From: Terrimonas ginsenosidimutans
GTDB lineage: Bacteria; Bacteroidota; Bacteroidia; Chitinophagales; Chitinophagaceae
Assembly (NCBI RefSeq): GCF_022012415.1
Contig: NZ_JAKLTR010000005.1
Location: forward strand, 186,001 to 250,000
Length of the DNA stretch: 64,000 nt
Direction: 5' to 3'
Positions within the stretch are counted from its first letter, which is position 1. Every line of letters starts with the position of its first letter. The position numbers were made by a program, and so were the translations under genes. Positions 38,101 to 45,854 of this stretch are shown here, in pieces. The notes below the pieces were generated by a model that did not search any database, was not told where the DNA came from, and was given only the letters and a program-made list of their open reading frames with translations.

Positions 38101-39243
38101 ATGAAGAAGGTCTTCACCATTGCCTTGCTAAGCTGCTTCGTCATCGCCTGTTCCGTATCCGTAAAGAAATCCGGAAACAGCTCGCAAATCCCCGCCGGCA
38201 CCTACGAAGACACCCTTCGCTACCTCTATTCCCTGCAGCCAGATCAATGGCCCGCCCCGAATATCGACTCCTCTGTTAAATGGACCGAACTCGGGCTGCT
38301 ACCGCAAAGCCCACTAAATCTCGATTCAGTACAACCCCTAATCCTCCTCGGCAAAACTCTCTTCTTCGACACCCGTCTAAGCGGCAGCAACAAGATCGCC
38401 TGTGCCACCTGCCATCTCCCCGAACTTTCCTGGGCAGACGGAAGATCCAAATCAGTCGGGCACGAAGACCAGCTCAACAAACGCAATTCCCCCGGACTGC
38501 TGAACGTCTGGGCGCAGAAGAAACTTTTCTGGGATGGACGCAGCAACAGCCTTGAAGATCAGGCATTTGCTCCAATCAACAGCGAAACGGAAATGCATAG
38601 CGATATGTCCGAAGTGATGATGAAACTCCGGCGGATCAAGGGATACAAACCGATGTTCCAGGCTGCATTTAAAAATGGAGAGATCTCTCCCGAAACACTG
38701 GCCACAGCGCTTGCAACTTTCCAGCGGACGCTCGTCGGTAATCCCAGCAGCTTCGATAAATTTCTCATGGGTGATAAAAAGGCGTTGAATGATTCCGCCA
38801 TGCGTGGCCTGCATGTCTTCCGGACCAAAGCCGGTTGCATGAGTTGCCATAATGGTCCGTTGTTTACAGATCAGGAGTTTCATAATATAGGCCTTACTTA
38901 TTACCAATTGCCGCAGGAAGATCTGGGGCGGTACGCGGTAACGCATAAGGCAGAAGATGTCGGCCGGTTTAAAACGCCTTCTCTCCGGGATGTGATGAAA
39001 ACCGCACCGTGGATGCATAATGGGCTGTTTACCAATATGGATGCATTGATGAACATGTACAATATGGGTATGCCACAGGCGGGATCAAAACCGGCCAATT
39101 CAACAGATAGCCTGTTTCCGCAAACTGACAGGTTGATCAAACCGCTCGGCCTGAGCCGCCGGGAGCGGGAAGACCTGGTGGCATTCCTCCGTTCGTTGTC
39201 TGCTGAACCTCCGATTGTTATCAAGCCTTTGATGCCTCAATAA
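38101..39243 (+). CDS. Di-haem cytochrome c peroxidase (MauG/CcpA family)
   Basis: A 380-residue exported enzyme that reduces hydrogen peroxide with electrons from small cytochromes. The signal peptide has a lipobox (VIAC, Cys17), so it is probably a lipoprotein. Two CxxCH haem c sites are plain: CATCH (101-105) and CMSCH (246-250). Other family features are FFDTRLSGSNKIACATCH, the FKTPSLRDVMKTAPWMHNG block near the second haem, and the C-terminal LSRREREDLVAFLRSL. It opens a run of iron-related genes on the same strand. A class B palindrome sits just upstream and another just downstream. Confidence 0.95.
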   Translation: MKKVFTIALLSCFVIACSVSVKKSGNSSQIPAGTYEDTLRYLYSLQPDQWPAPNIDSSVKWTELGLLPQSPLNLDSVQPLILLGKTLFFDTRLSGSNKIACATCHLPELSWADGRSKSVGHEDQLNKRNSPGLLNVWAQKKLFWDGRSNSLEDQAFAPINSETEMHSDMSEVMMKLRRIKGYKPMFQAAFKNGEISPETLATALATFQRTLVGNPSSFDKFLMGDKKALNDSAMRGLHVFRTKAGCMSCHNGPLFTDQEFHNIGLTYYQLPQEDLGRYAVTHKAEDVGRFKTPSLRDVMKTAPWMHNGLFTNMDALMNMYNMGMPQAGSKPANSTDSLFPQTDRLIKPLGLSRREREDLVAFLRSLSAEPPIVIKPLMPQ

Positions 39244-39247
39244 TATT

Positions 39248-39351
39248 GACTGGCGTAGGGTATCGCAGAGTGCGCAAAGAACCGCAAGGATCGCTAAGCT
39301 TTGCGCCCCTGGCGGTTCTTTGCGCACTCTGCGATGCTGCCTACGCCAGTC
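39248..39351. repeat. Class B intergenic palindrome, copy 3 (best ends)
   Basis: The ends GACTGGCGTAGG and CCTACGCCAGTC are perfect 12-bp inverted repeats. The inner arms TATCGCAGAGTGCGCAAAGA and complement are also perfect. It starts 4 bp after the peroxidase stop codon. Confidence 0.92.
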
Positions 39352-39418
39352 GAATACAAGCTTTCCGCATTTCGAACTTCTTTTTACCAAACCATGGCAC
39401 ACTACCATCCATATTATC

Positions 39419-39426
39419 TATTTTTG
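39419..39426 (+). promoter_or_regulatory. Possible -7 element of the DUF4920 gene
   Basis: TATTTTTG fits TAnnTTTG and lies 24 bp upstream of the ATG at 39451. No clear -33 element. Confidence 0.4.
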
Positions 39427-39450
39427 CGTCTGCATTCTAAACCTCAAATC

Positions 39451-39924
39451 ATGAAAAAAATATTCTCTCTTTTCGTAGTAGCCCTTTCTGCAACAGCCGC
39501 AATGGCTCAACCACCAGCTGGTGACGCAAAACCAGGCGAATGGTATGGTGAAAAAACATCTGCTGACGGCGCGATCAGTATTTCAGAGATCCCGGGAAAA
39601 CTCGATAAGAAAGAGTCTTTCGATACAAAGATCAAAGCGAAAGTCCTGGACGTTTGCCCTAAAAAAGGCTGCTGGTTGAAACTGGAAGTGAATGATTCTA
39701 CAACAGCTTTCGTGAAAATGAAAGACTATGCATTCTTCCTGCCAGAAGCCATCAAAGGAAAAACGATCATTCTCGATGGTGCGGCTAAGGTGAAAACTGT
39801 TTCTGTTGACGAGCAAAAGCACTACGCTGAAGATGCAAAGAAATCAAAGGCAGAGATCGATGCGATCACTCAGCCTAAGAAAGAGATCAGCTTCCTTGCA
39901 AAAGGAATCGTTGTAGTGGAATAA
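39451..39924 (+). CDS. Exported DUF4920 protein
   Basis: A 157-residue exported protein. The signal peptide covers 1-19 (ATAAMAQ). The DUF4920 core is an OB-like strand set: ESFDTKIKAKVLDVCPKKGCWLKLEV, with a Cys-x4-Cys pair (VCPKKGCW), then AFVKMKDYAFFLPEAIKGKTIILDGAAKVKTVSVDEQKHYAEDA. The conserved cysteines and histidine suggest metal or redox work in the periplasm, but the function is not established. The ATG at 39451 starts the signal; the longer frame runs back into a palindrome. A terminator follows directly. Confidence 0.85.
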   Translation: MKKIFSLFVVALSATAAMAQPPAGDAKPGEWYGEKTSADGAISISEIPGKLDKKESFDTKIKAKVLDVCPKKGCWLKLEVNDSTTAFVKMKDYAFFLPEAIKGKTIILDGAAKVKTVSVDEQKHYAEDAKKSKAEIDAITQPKKEISFLAKGIVVVE

Positions 39925-39946
39925 GTATTACAGAAAATATATAAGG

Positions 39947-39980
39947 AACTGCCGGCCATTGGTCGGCAGTTTTGTTTTGG
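39947..39980 (+). terminator. Rho-independent terminator after the DUF4920 gene
   Basis: AACTGCCGGCC (39947-39957) pairs with GGTCGGCAGTT (39961-39971) with one mismatch, followed by TTTGTTTT. Confidence 0.85.
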
Positions 39981-40099
39981 GAGGCGTAGAAGTTACGCGG
40001 CGAACGCAGCGGACCGCAGCGAACGCAAAGAATTATATCGTTTGTAGTCCGCCGCTCGCTGCGGTCCGCTGCGTTCGCCAGGTTGCTTCTACGCCAGTC
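39981..40099. repeat. Class A intergenic palindrome, copy 5
   Basis: The ends are GAGGCGTAGAAG and CTTCTACGCCAGT. Inner words are GGCGAACGCAGCGGACCGCA and complement, that is, CAGC in place of CGGC in both arms. It follows a terminator and precedes the DUF4198 promoter. Confidence 0.86.
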
Positions 40100-40195
40100 T
40101 GTATTAGGCATACCATGGCTGTCACAACTCTGTCAAGTTTCGCCTTTCGCAACCCCTTTTTCCCGATACCGCATCTTCAAAATTTCGCACCATCC

Positions 40196-40203
40196 TACTT
40201 TTG
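40196..40203 (+). promoter_or_regulatory. Possible -7 element of the DUF4198 gene
   Basis: TACTTTTG fits TAnnTTTG. It lies 127 bp upstream of the ATG at 40331, leaving a fairly long leader. Confidence 0.4.
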
Positions 40204-40330
40204 CATTGGATACAAAAACACTGAGCTAATAGGGCCATTCCTGGTTTTCTTTCGCCTTGAGCAGTTGGGCAAAAGTTTTCGGGAGTGTGCCCGCCAATCG
40301 AACAAATATCACTCTGACTAAAACATAAAA

Positions 40331-41044
40331 ATGAACAGGAAACTCTCCTTGCTCGCGTTGCTCTTATGCTGTTTCTTCTCCGAAACATTTGCACATGCAC
40401 TCTGGATCGAAACTTCATCAACCGGTAAAAAAGGAACCGCACAGGAAATACGCGTTTTCTTTGGCGAATTCTCAGAAGGATACGCAGCCGCAACTCCTAC
40501 TTCTAAATGGTTCTCGGATACACGAAGCTTTTCGCTGATCGTCACCACTCCTGATGGACAGGAGATCAAACTCACGCCAACCCAACAACCACAATATTTT
40601 TCCGCAACATTTACGCCTGATAAAGACGGCGTTTATGCCGTTCGCCTGCATCATGTGGTAAAAGATGTTTATCATGGTAACCGCCTCGACTATAACTCAA
40701 GTGCTTTGGTTCATGTTGGAACGGCTGCTGCTGCACTCCTTCCATTCAGCAATATCGGAGTTTCAGCAGATGGCAAAGCTGGTTTCAAAAAAGATCAATC
40801 CGTTTCGATCAGCGCTTTCCTCGATGGCAAACCAGCTGCGAAAGCTGAAGTGGAAGTGGTGGCACCTAATGGCTGGTCGAAAAAACTGTTTACTGACAGC
40901 ACTGGCACTGCCAACTTCAAACCTCTCTGGCCTGGCAAATACAATCTTGAATTCACCCGCAGCGATAAAAAAGCTGGTCAGCATGAAGGCAAGCCTTATG
41001 AAACAGAATGGCGCGGTGCGAACTCTGTCATAGAGGTGAAGTGA
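40331..41044 (+). CDS. Exported DUF4198 protein
   Basis: A 237-residue exported protein. The signal peptide ends near TFAHA, and the mature protein starts HALWIE, the typical start of DUF4198 proteins (often annotated as metal-uptake associated). Two Ig-like beta domains follow: one with RVFFGEFSEGYA and VYAVRLHHVVKDVYHG, and a second with the carboxypeptidase-regulatory-like stretch KPAAKAEVEVVAPNGWSKKLFTDSTGTANFKPLWPGKYNLEF. The His-rich LHHVVKDVYHG could bind metal. It is followed by a PepSY membrane protein, a usual partner in iron-uptake loci. That shared role is inference. Confidence 0.85.
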   Translation: MNRKLSLLALLLCCFFSETFAHALWIETSSTGKKGTAQEIRVFFGEFSEGYAAATPTSKWFSDTRSFSLIVTTPDGQEIKLTPTQQPQYFSATFTPDKDGVYAVRLHHVVKDVYHGNRLDYNSSALVHVGTAAAALLPFSNIGVSADGKAGFKKDQSVSISAFLDGKPAAKAEVEVVAPNGWSKKLFTDSTGTANFKPLWPGKYNLEFTRSDKKAGQHEGKPYETEWRGANSVIEVK

Positions 41045-41080
41045 AGTAATGCATTGATTAGATAAGTTTAGTGATAACTC

Positions 41081-41116
41081 AACCTTGAAGGCCCCATCCT
41101 TCAGGGTTTTGTGTTT
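41081..41116 (+). terminator. Terminator between the DUF4198 and PepSY genes
   Basis: AACCTTGAAGG (41081-41091) pairs with CCTTCAGGGTT (41098-41108) with one G-U pair, followed by TTGTGTTT. It may attenuate rather than stop transcription into the PepSY gene, which starts 11 bp later. Confidence 0.65.
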
Positions 41117-41126
41117 AAAAAGTAAA

Positions 41127-42305
41127 ATGGTGGCAAAGGGAAAAAACAAATTAGGGTTCAAAAAAATAATCGGCCTCGTGCATCTGTGGCTCGGACTGAT
41201 CTCTGGTGTGCTGGTCGTGTTCCTCGGCATTACTGGTTGTATGCTCGCGTTCGAACACGAGATCAGAAGTGTAACGCAACCCTATCTCAAAACGGAAGCG
41301 CAGGATAGAGCTTATTTATCTCCCACAGTGCTGAAAGAAAATGCAGAGAAACATCTTGAAGGAAAAAAAGCAAATGGTATTGAATATCCCGGCAAAGGAA
41401 AATCTGCCGTCGCTTATTACTATGATGACACGGATTACAAACTTATCTACCTGAATCCCTACACAGGAGAAACGCTGAAGGTGAAGAATATGAACCGTGA
41501 TTTCTTCCGGATCATCATCAACGGGCATTTTTATTTGTGGCTTCCGCCGAATATTGGCCAGCCGATCGTGGCATCCGCTACGCTGATCTTCCTGATCATG
41601 ATGATCTCTGGACTGATCCTCTGGTGGCCAAAGAACAAAGCAGCACGCAAGCAACGCTTCTCTGTAAAATGGAATGCGAAGTGGAGGCGGGTGAACTATG
41701 ATCTGCACAATGTGCTGGGTTTCTATATGACCTGGGTAGCGATCTTTATCGCTATCACCGGATTGGTCTGGGGCTTTCAATGGTTTGCGAAATCTGTTTA
41801 CTGGGTAAGCAGTGGGGGTAAAACAATGGTGGAGCATGCGCATCCGGTATCTGATACAACGAAGATCGCGCAAGGCATGAATGTAGCGGACCATGTATGG
41901 AATGAACATAAACCGCAGGTGGGAGAAAAAGAAAGCATGGGTGTTTGGTATCCTGCAACACATACAGATCCGGTAGAGATCGTGGTGAATCACCGGCCCG
42001 GCACTTATTACAACGCGGATTATTATCATTATGACCAGTATACAGGCGTTGAACTTTCCGCCACGGGTAGTTATGCCGGCACGTATAAAGCGGCTTCTCT
42101 GGCGGATAAGCTCGTTCGCATGAACTACGATATTCACGTGGGCGCTGTGCTGGGTTTACCGGGGAAGATTATGGCATTCTTTGCCAGCATGATTGCGGCG
42201 AGCTTGCCGATCACGGGTTTCTGTATCTGGTGGGGAAGGCGGAAGAAGAGTAAAGCGGCGCCCAGGTCGAATGTAACAAAGGCGCAGGTATTGAATCCAG
42301 CCTAA
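41127..42305 (+). CDS. PepSY-associated transmembrane protein
   Basis: A 392-residue inner-membrane protein of the PepSY_TM family. Membrane segments lie at about 15-38, 140-160, 195-215 and 350-372. The first (VHLWLGLISGVLVVFLGITGCMLAFEHEI) carries the family histidine and the E-H-E motif; a PepSY-like periplasmic region follows. A second HDLHN-like segment (YDLHNVLGFYMTWVAIFIAITGLVWGFQW) and the NYDIHVGAVLGLPGKIMAFFASMIAASLPITGFCIWWGRRKK end are typical. Such proteins accompany siderophore and haem receptors and may reduce ferric iron through b-type haems held by these histidines. The ATG at 41127 gives a short basic N-terminus before the first helix. Confidence 0.92.
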   Translation: MVAKGKNKLGFKKIIGLVHLWLGLISGVLVVFLGITGCMLAFEHEIRSVTQPYLKTEAQDRAYLSPTVLKENAEKHLEGKKANGIEYPGKGKSAVAYYYDDTDYKLIYLNPYTGETLKVKNMNRDFFRIIINGHFYLWLPPNIGQPIVASATLIFLIMMISGLILWWPKNKAARKQRFSVKWNAKWRRVNYDLHNVLGFYMTWVAIFIAITGLVWGFQWFAKSVYWVSSGGKTMVEHAHPVSDTTKIAQGMNVADHVWNEHKPQVGEKESMGVWYPATHTDPVEIVVNHRPGTYYNADYYHYDQYTGVELSATGSYAGTYKAASLADKLVRMNYDIHVGAVLGLPGKIMAFFASMIAASLPITGFCIWWGRRKKSKAAPRSNVTKAQVLNPA

Positions 42306-42338
42306 AGCCGTTGCTTCAGGGCGGTCAACCTAAGGCAT

Positions 42339-42450
42339 GATTGGCGTAGGAGGAACGCGGCGGAAGCGGCGATACGCAGCGGACGCCGCGAAACAGCCAA
42401 GAAAGACATTGTAGTTCGCCGCGCGCTGCGTATCGCCGCGTTCCTGCATT
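42339..42450. repeat. Class A intergenic palindrome, copy 6
   Basis: The left end is GATTGGCGTAGGAGGAACGC. The right arm ends CGCGTTCCTGC but lacks the outer TACGCCA. Both arms carry the variant word GCGATACGCAGC/GCTGCGTATCGC. It lies between the convergent PepSY and hemJ genes. Confidence 0.85.
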
Positions 42451-42483
42451 AACGGATATAGTGTCTCACCCTCCGGAAGCACG

Positions 42484-43014
42484 CTATTGCTTTTTCGTTC
42501 TGATCAGCTTATAGATCCTGATCGCGCTCATCAGCACGATCACAAACAGGGTCAAGCCCAGCAATCCCCAAACCACACTCATATTCTGCTTCACCACAAC
42601 CAGCATCACGATAGCCACCAGGAAAATGGTAGCTATTTCATTCCATATTCTCAATTGTTGGGAAGAGTAATTGAACACGCCTTGCATCTGCTGCTTATAG
42701 ATCTTATGCAGGCTCAAATGATACAGGAATAAACCTGCAACAAAACAAAGTTTGATGATCAGCCAGGTAGGAGTGAATCCTAACATGTGCCACACACTCA
42801 GTCCGAGTATCAGCGTCAGCACTGCCGATGGCCAGGTGATGCCGAACCACAATCTTTTGATCATGATCGAGAACTGCCGCTGAAGGATCGACTTCTCCGG
42901 TTCATCTTTTTCACCAGCTTCCGTATTGTAAATAAAAAGCCTGACGATATAGAACATACCGCTGAACCATGTGACGATAAAGATAATGTGGAGGGCTTTT
43001 ATGTATAAGTACAT
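42484..43014 (-). CDS. hemJ: HemJ-type protoporphyrinogen IX oxidase
   Basis: A 176-residue four- or five-helix inner-membrane protein (UPF0093, often labelled CopD family). HemJ oxidises protoporphyrinogen IX to protoporphyrin IX, the step before iron insertion. The N-terminal signature YIKALHIIFIVTWFSGMFYIVRLFIYNTEA is diagnostic, with His9, Trp and Arg conserved; the usual YHTEA reads YNTEA here. The K-L-x-F-V-A-G-L-F-x-Y-H motif (IIKLCFVAGLFLYHLSLHK) is also present. It lies downstream of hemH on the same strand, separated by an everted palindrome. No other protoporphyrinogen oxidase was seen in the window. Confidence 0.87.
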   Translation of the reverse strand: MYLYIKALHIIFIVTWFSGMFYIVRLFIYNTEAGEKDEPEKSILQRQFSIMIKRLWFGITWPSAVLTLILGLSVWHMLGFTPTWLIIKLCFVAGLFLYHLSLHKIYKQQMQGVFNYSSQQLRIWNEIATIFLVAIVMLVVVKQNMSVVWGLLGLTLFVIVLMSAIRIYKLIRTKKQ

Positions 43015-43033
43015 TATTCGGAAATTTCTTGGC

Positions 43034-43141
43034 TGTTTTCGTTGCGTCCGCTGCGTATGGTTGCGTCCGCCGCGTTCCTTTTACGCCGGTCTTAGTTAGG
43101 AACGCGGCGGACGCAACGATACGCAGCGCGCGCGGCGAAAT
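43034..43141. repeat. Class A palindrome, copy 7 (everted)
   Basis: Here the arms are inside out: the right-hand arm (ending CGCGTTCCTTTTACGCCGGT) comes first and the left-hand arm (starting AGGAACGCGGCGGACGCAAC) follows after a loop of about 10 nt. Both arms carry GATACGCAGC or its complement. It fills the gap between the hemH stop and the hemJ start. Confidence 0.8.
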
Positions 43142-43149
43142 ACAAGTTA

Positions 43150-44184
43150 TTAACGCACCTTCCCTATAAGTTTGAGCAAACTCTCCACCCACACCGGATG
43201 CGTATTCATACAGGGGATCAACGTGAACTTCTCTCCTCCATTATGAAGGAATATCTCACTTCCTTCACCACCCATTTCTTCCAGTGTTTCCAAACAATCA
43301 CTCACAAAAGCCGGACAAGCCACCAGTACTTTCTTATATCCTTTCGCCGGCCACTCAGCCAGACTCTTTGCTGTATATGGCTGCAACCAGGGATCACGAC
43401 CCAAACGGCTTTGAAACGAGATCGTATATTTTTCCTTCGGTAATCCTAATTTCTGCGCGACCAGTTTCGTGGTTGTAATCACCTGGTGACGATAACAAAC
43501 CTCCTGCACTGCAGGATCGGTACAACATTTCTCCGGATCATGCACATCATGTGTTCCCGCCGGATGACGCGCCGTGATATGTCTCTCCGGAATGCCATGA
43601 TAACTGAACACGAGCAGATCAAATTCATTCTGCTCTACATAAGGGCGCATGCTTTCCGTTAATGCATGGATATAGTCTTCGTCTTTATAAAACTGCGGAA
43701 CGATGCTTAGCTTAAATGAATAACCTTCTTTCTGATGGATCTCCTTTGCATATTCCACTGCAGTTTCATAACTGCTCCAGGCATAATGCGGATACAATGG
43801 AACAAGCACCACTTCCTTTAACGAAGGATACTTCTTCTTCAGGTTATCCATCGCTACCTTCGGATGCGGGTTGCCATAACGCATGCATACTTCTACGGGA
43901 AGATCAGTTTTCTTTTCCAGCTCCGCTTTCAATTGATCCGTCAGCACGATCAACGGCGATCCGTCTTTCGTCCAAACCGTTTTATACGCTTCCGCACTCT
44001 TTGGCGCGCGCAAGGGCACGATGATCCCCTTCACCAAAATCGTTCTCAGCAATTTCGAAGCAGGCTTATCGATCACCCGTGGATCCATCAAAAATTCATT
44101 CAGATATTTCTTCAGATCGGGTACGGAGGTACTATCCGGCGAACCGAGATTCATTAACAAAATGGCTTTTTCAACCTGACTCAT
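43150..44184 (-). CDS. hemH: Ferrochelatase
   Basis: HemH inserts Fe(II) into protoporphyrin IX to give protohaem, the last step of the pathway. It is 344 residues. The catalytic histidine is His196 in FSYHGIPERH, and the conserved glutamate region is CPAFVSDCLETLEEM (Glu299). MNLGSPDS at the N-terminus and VLVPLYPHYAWSSYETA are family hallmarks. Two neighbouring cysteines (EKCC) are not enough to call an iron-sulphur site. It is divergent from hemA across a 424-bp region holding a class C palindrome and possible regulator sites, and is followed by hemJ, its direct pathway predecessor. Confidence 0.98.
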   Translation of the reverse strand: MSQVEKAILLMNLGSPDSTSVPDLKKYLNEFLMDPRVIDKPASKLLRTILVKGIIVPLRAPKSAEAYKTVWTKDGSPLIVLTDQLKAELEKKTDLPVEVCMRYGNPHPKVAMDNLKKKYPSLKEVVLVPLYPHYAWSSYETAVEYAKEIHQKEGYSFKLSIVPQFYKDEDYIHALTESMRPYVEQNEFDLLVFSYHGIPERHITARHPAGTHDVHDPEKCCTDPAVQEVCYRHQVITTTKLVAQKLGLPKEKYTISFQSRLGRDPWLQPYTAKSLAEWPAKGYKKVLVACPAFVSDCLETLEEMGGEGSEIFLHNGGEKFTLIPCMNTHPVWVESLLKLIGKVR

Positions 44185-44315
44185 CGTATCAATTAAAATT
44201 GTTATAGAGGAAAGAAGAGGCGGGGCAAAGTTCGTGAGTTTTAGCAGAAATAAATTCGGATACCGGCAACTTTTGTTTGAAGATTAGCGATAATGACTTG
44301 GGTATGCACTGGAAT

Positions 44316-44472
44316 GTCTGGCGTAGGTTCCCGCAGATTTGCGCAGATTTATCAGTCAAAAAGTTGAAAAGTTCCATTTGTAAGGTACTTACTTCTATAT
44401 GATTTCGCAGATTACGCAGATAAGTTTCCGTCTCAGAGATATTTGCGTAATCTGCGGGGACCTATGCCGGAC
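44316..44472. repeat. Class C intergenic palindrome, copy 2
   Basis: The left end is GTCTGGCGTAGG, TTCCCGCAGATTTGCGCAG; the right end is TAATCTGCGGGGACC, TATGCCGGAC. It occupies the shared promoter region of the divergent hemH and hemA genes. Confidence 0.86.
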
Positions 44473-44498
44473 CACTCAAAAACAAGCCTCAACCCATA

Positions 44499-44544
44499 TG
44501 ATTTTAATCATGTTTCATCCGCTGATTTCACCTGATCATGATGA
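44499..44544. promoter_or_regulatory. Possible Fnr/Crp-type sites upstream of hemA
   Basis: TGATTTTAATCA (44499-44510) fits TGAT-N4-ATCA perfectly, within the 14-bp palindrome ATGATTTTAATCAT. TGATCATGATGA (44533-44544) is a weaker second match. Both lie 50-95 bp upstream of the hemA -7 element. Confidence 0.35.
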
Positions 44545-44592
44545 TTTACAACCGGATGACAAAACGATGACGGATTAACCGTAACCACTTTA

Positions 44593-44600
44593 TACATTTG
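44593..44600 (+). promoter_or_regulatory. Predicted -7 element of hemA
   Basis: TACATTTG matches TAnnTTTG exactly. The ATG at 44609 is so close that the transcript would be leaderless or nearly so. No TTG is seen at -33, as expected for an activator-dependent promoter. Confidence 0.45.
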
Positions 44601-44608
44601 TGCACTTT

Positions 44609-45850
44609 ATGTCCACGCAACCGCATACTATATCCACCCCGATCCTCGACCGCTTTTGCGTGGCCGGCATCAATTATCATAAAGCAGATATCGCCGTACG
44701 CGGAGCATTCTCCGTTTCCAAAGAAGATTTCACCGCGATCGCCAATAGCGCAAAAGCCCAACTTATCAGAAGTGTTTTCGTGGTTTCAACCTGCAACCGC
44801 ACCGAGATCTACGGTTTTGTAGAGAATGTGATGCAGCTGGCAAATCTCCTGGCAGAACATACACGCGGCAATACACACGAATTCCTTCAATACGCTTACC
44901 TGAAAAATGGGGAAGAAGCCATGCAACATCTTTACAGGGTTGCTTCCGGCCTCGACTCGCAGATCTTAGGTGACTACGAAATATTAGGTCAGATCAAACA
45001 GGCCGTGGATGCCTCAACCGCCAACCAGGTGCTTGGCCCGATTATGAACCGCACACTCAGCTATGCTTTCCAGGCTTCCAAAAAGATCAAGACCGATACA
45101 GGATTAAGCAGCGGAACCGTTTCCGTTTCTTACGCCGCCATCGAATTGCTGAAGGATCTGCCTGGTATTGAAAGCAAGAAAATACTTGTCATCGGCGCAG
45201 GAAAGTTTGGCGGGAATGTGTGCAAAAACCTTCGGGAATACCTGCCGGCAACATCGGTGTCTGTGATGAACAGAACAGATGCAACGGCTGAAACATTAGC
45301 TGCAAAAACGGGCACCAGCTTTATTCCCTATGCACAGATGAATGAAGCCATGCACGCTTCAGATGTGATCGTAGTTTGTACGAACGCGCAAACAGCAACC
45401 GTGCTGCCTTCCATGCTCGAAGGAGCTGGAGAGAAACTCGTGCTCGATCTGTCTGTACCTGCAAACGTTCACCCAGCTGTGAAGATCCTGGGTAATGTGC
45501 GCGTGATCGATGTGGATGAGATATCTACAACGATCCTTGATAAAACCATCGCGAGAAGACGTGCAGACGTACCAAAGGCCGAAGAAATCATCGAATCTTA
45601 CAAGCAGGAATTCTATACCTGGCTGGAAGAATATAAATATTCACTACACCTAAAAAGCTGGAAAGACAAATTGCAGGAATTGAGTGAATGGCAACCCCGG
45701 GAATATTGCGAAATGGCTACAGCGGCGGCTTTGTCGCCCGACAGAAAAGCCCAGAAAGCGGTAACGCGTTTAGCCGTAAATTTGCGCACGAACCAGGAAA
45801 AGGGATGCCAGTTCATCAACGCCATTAATGATTACCTGCAAATGTCATGA
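44609..45850 (+). CDS. hemA: Glutamyl-tRNA reductase
   Basis: The first committed enzyme of the C5 haem pathway: it reduces glutamyl-tRNA to glutamate-1-semialdehyde with NADPH. It is 413 residues. The nucleophile is Cys62 in STCNRTEIYG. The SGLDSQILGDYEILGQIKQA block and the NADPH-binding GAGKFGGNVCKNL are characteristic, and the C-terminal dimerisation helices are present. The ATG at 44609 was chosen over a GTG at 44600, which is part of the -7 element. hemC follows after 4 bp, so hemA, C, D and E form one tight operon. Confidence 0.98.
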   Translation: MSTQPHTISTPILDRFCVAGINYHKADIAVRGAFSVSKEDFTAIANSAKAQLIRSVFVVSTCNRTEIYGFVENVMQLANLLAEHTRGNTHEFLQYAYLKNGEEAMQHLYRVASGLDSQILGDYEILGQIKQAVDASTANQVLGPIMNRTLSYAFQASKKIKTDTGLSSGTVSVSYAAIELLKDLPGIESKKILVIGAGKFGGNVCKNLREYLPATSVSVMNRTDATAETLAAKTGTSFIPYAQMNEAMHASDVIVVCTNAQTATVLPSMLEGAGEKLVLDLSVPANVHPAVKILGNVRVIDVDEISTTILDKTIARRRADVPKAEEIIESYKQEFYTWLEEYKYSLHLKSWKDKLQELSEWQPREYCEMATAAALSPDRKAQKAVTRLAVNLRTNQEKGCQFINAINDYLQMS

Positions 45851-45854
45851 GTAG

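Noticed and set aside
39281-39450. Longer N-terminus for the DUF4920 protein
   Set aside because: The extension is encoded by the class B palindrome and a linker; a clean signal peptide starts at 39451.
43630-43640. Iron-sulphur cluster in ferrochelatase
   Set aside because: Only an adjacent cysteine pair is present in the EKCC segment; the spacing of known clustered ferrochelatases is not reproduced.
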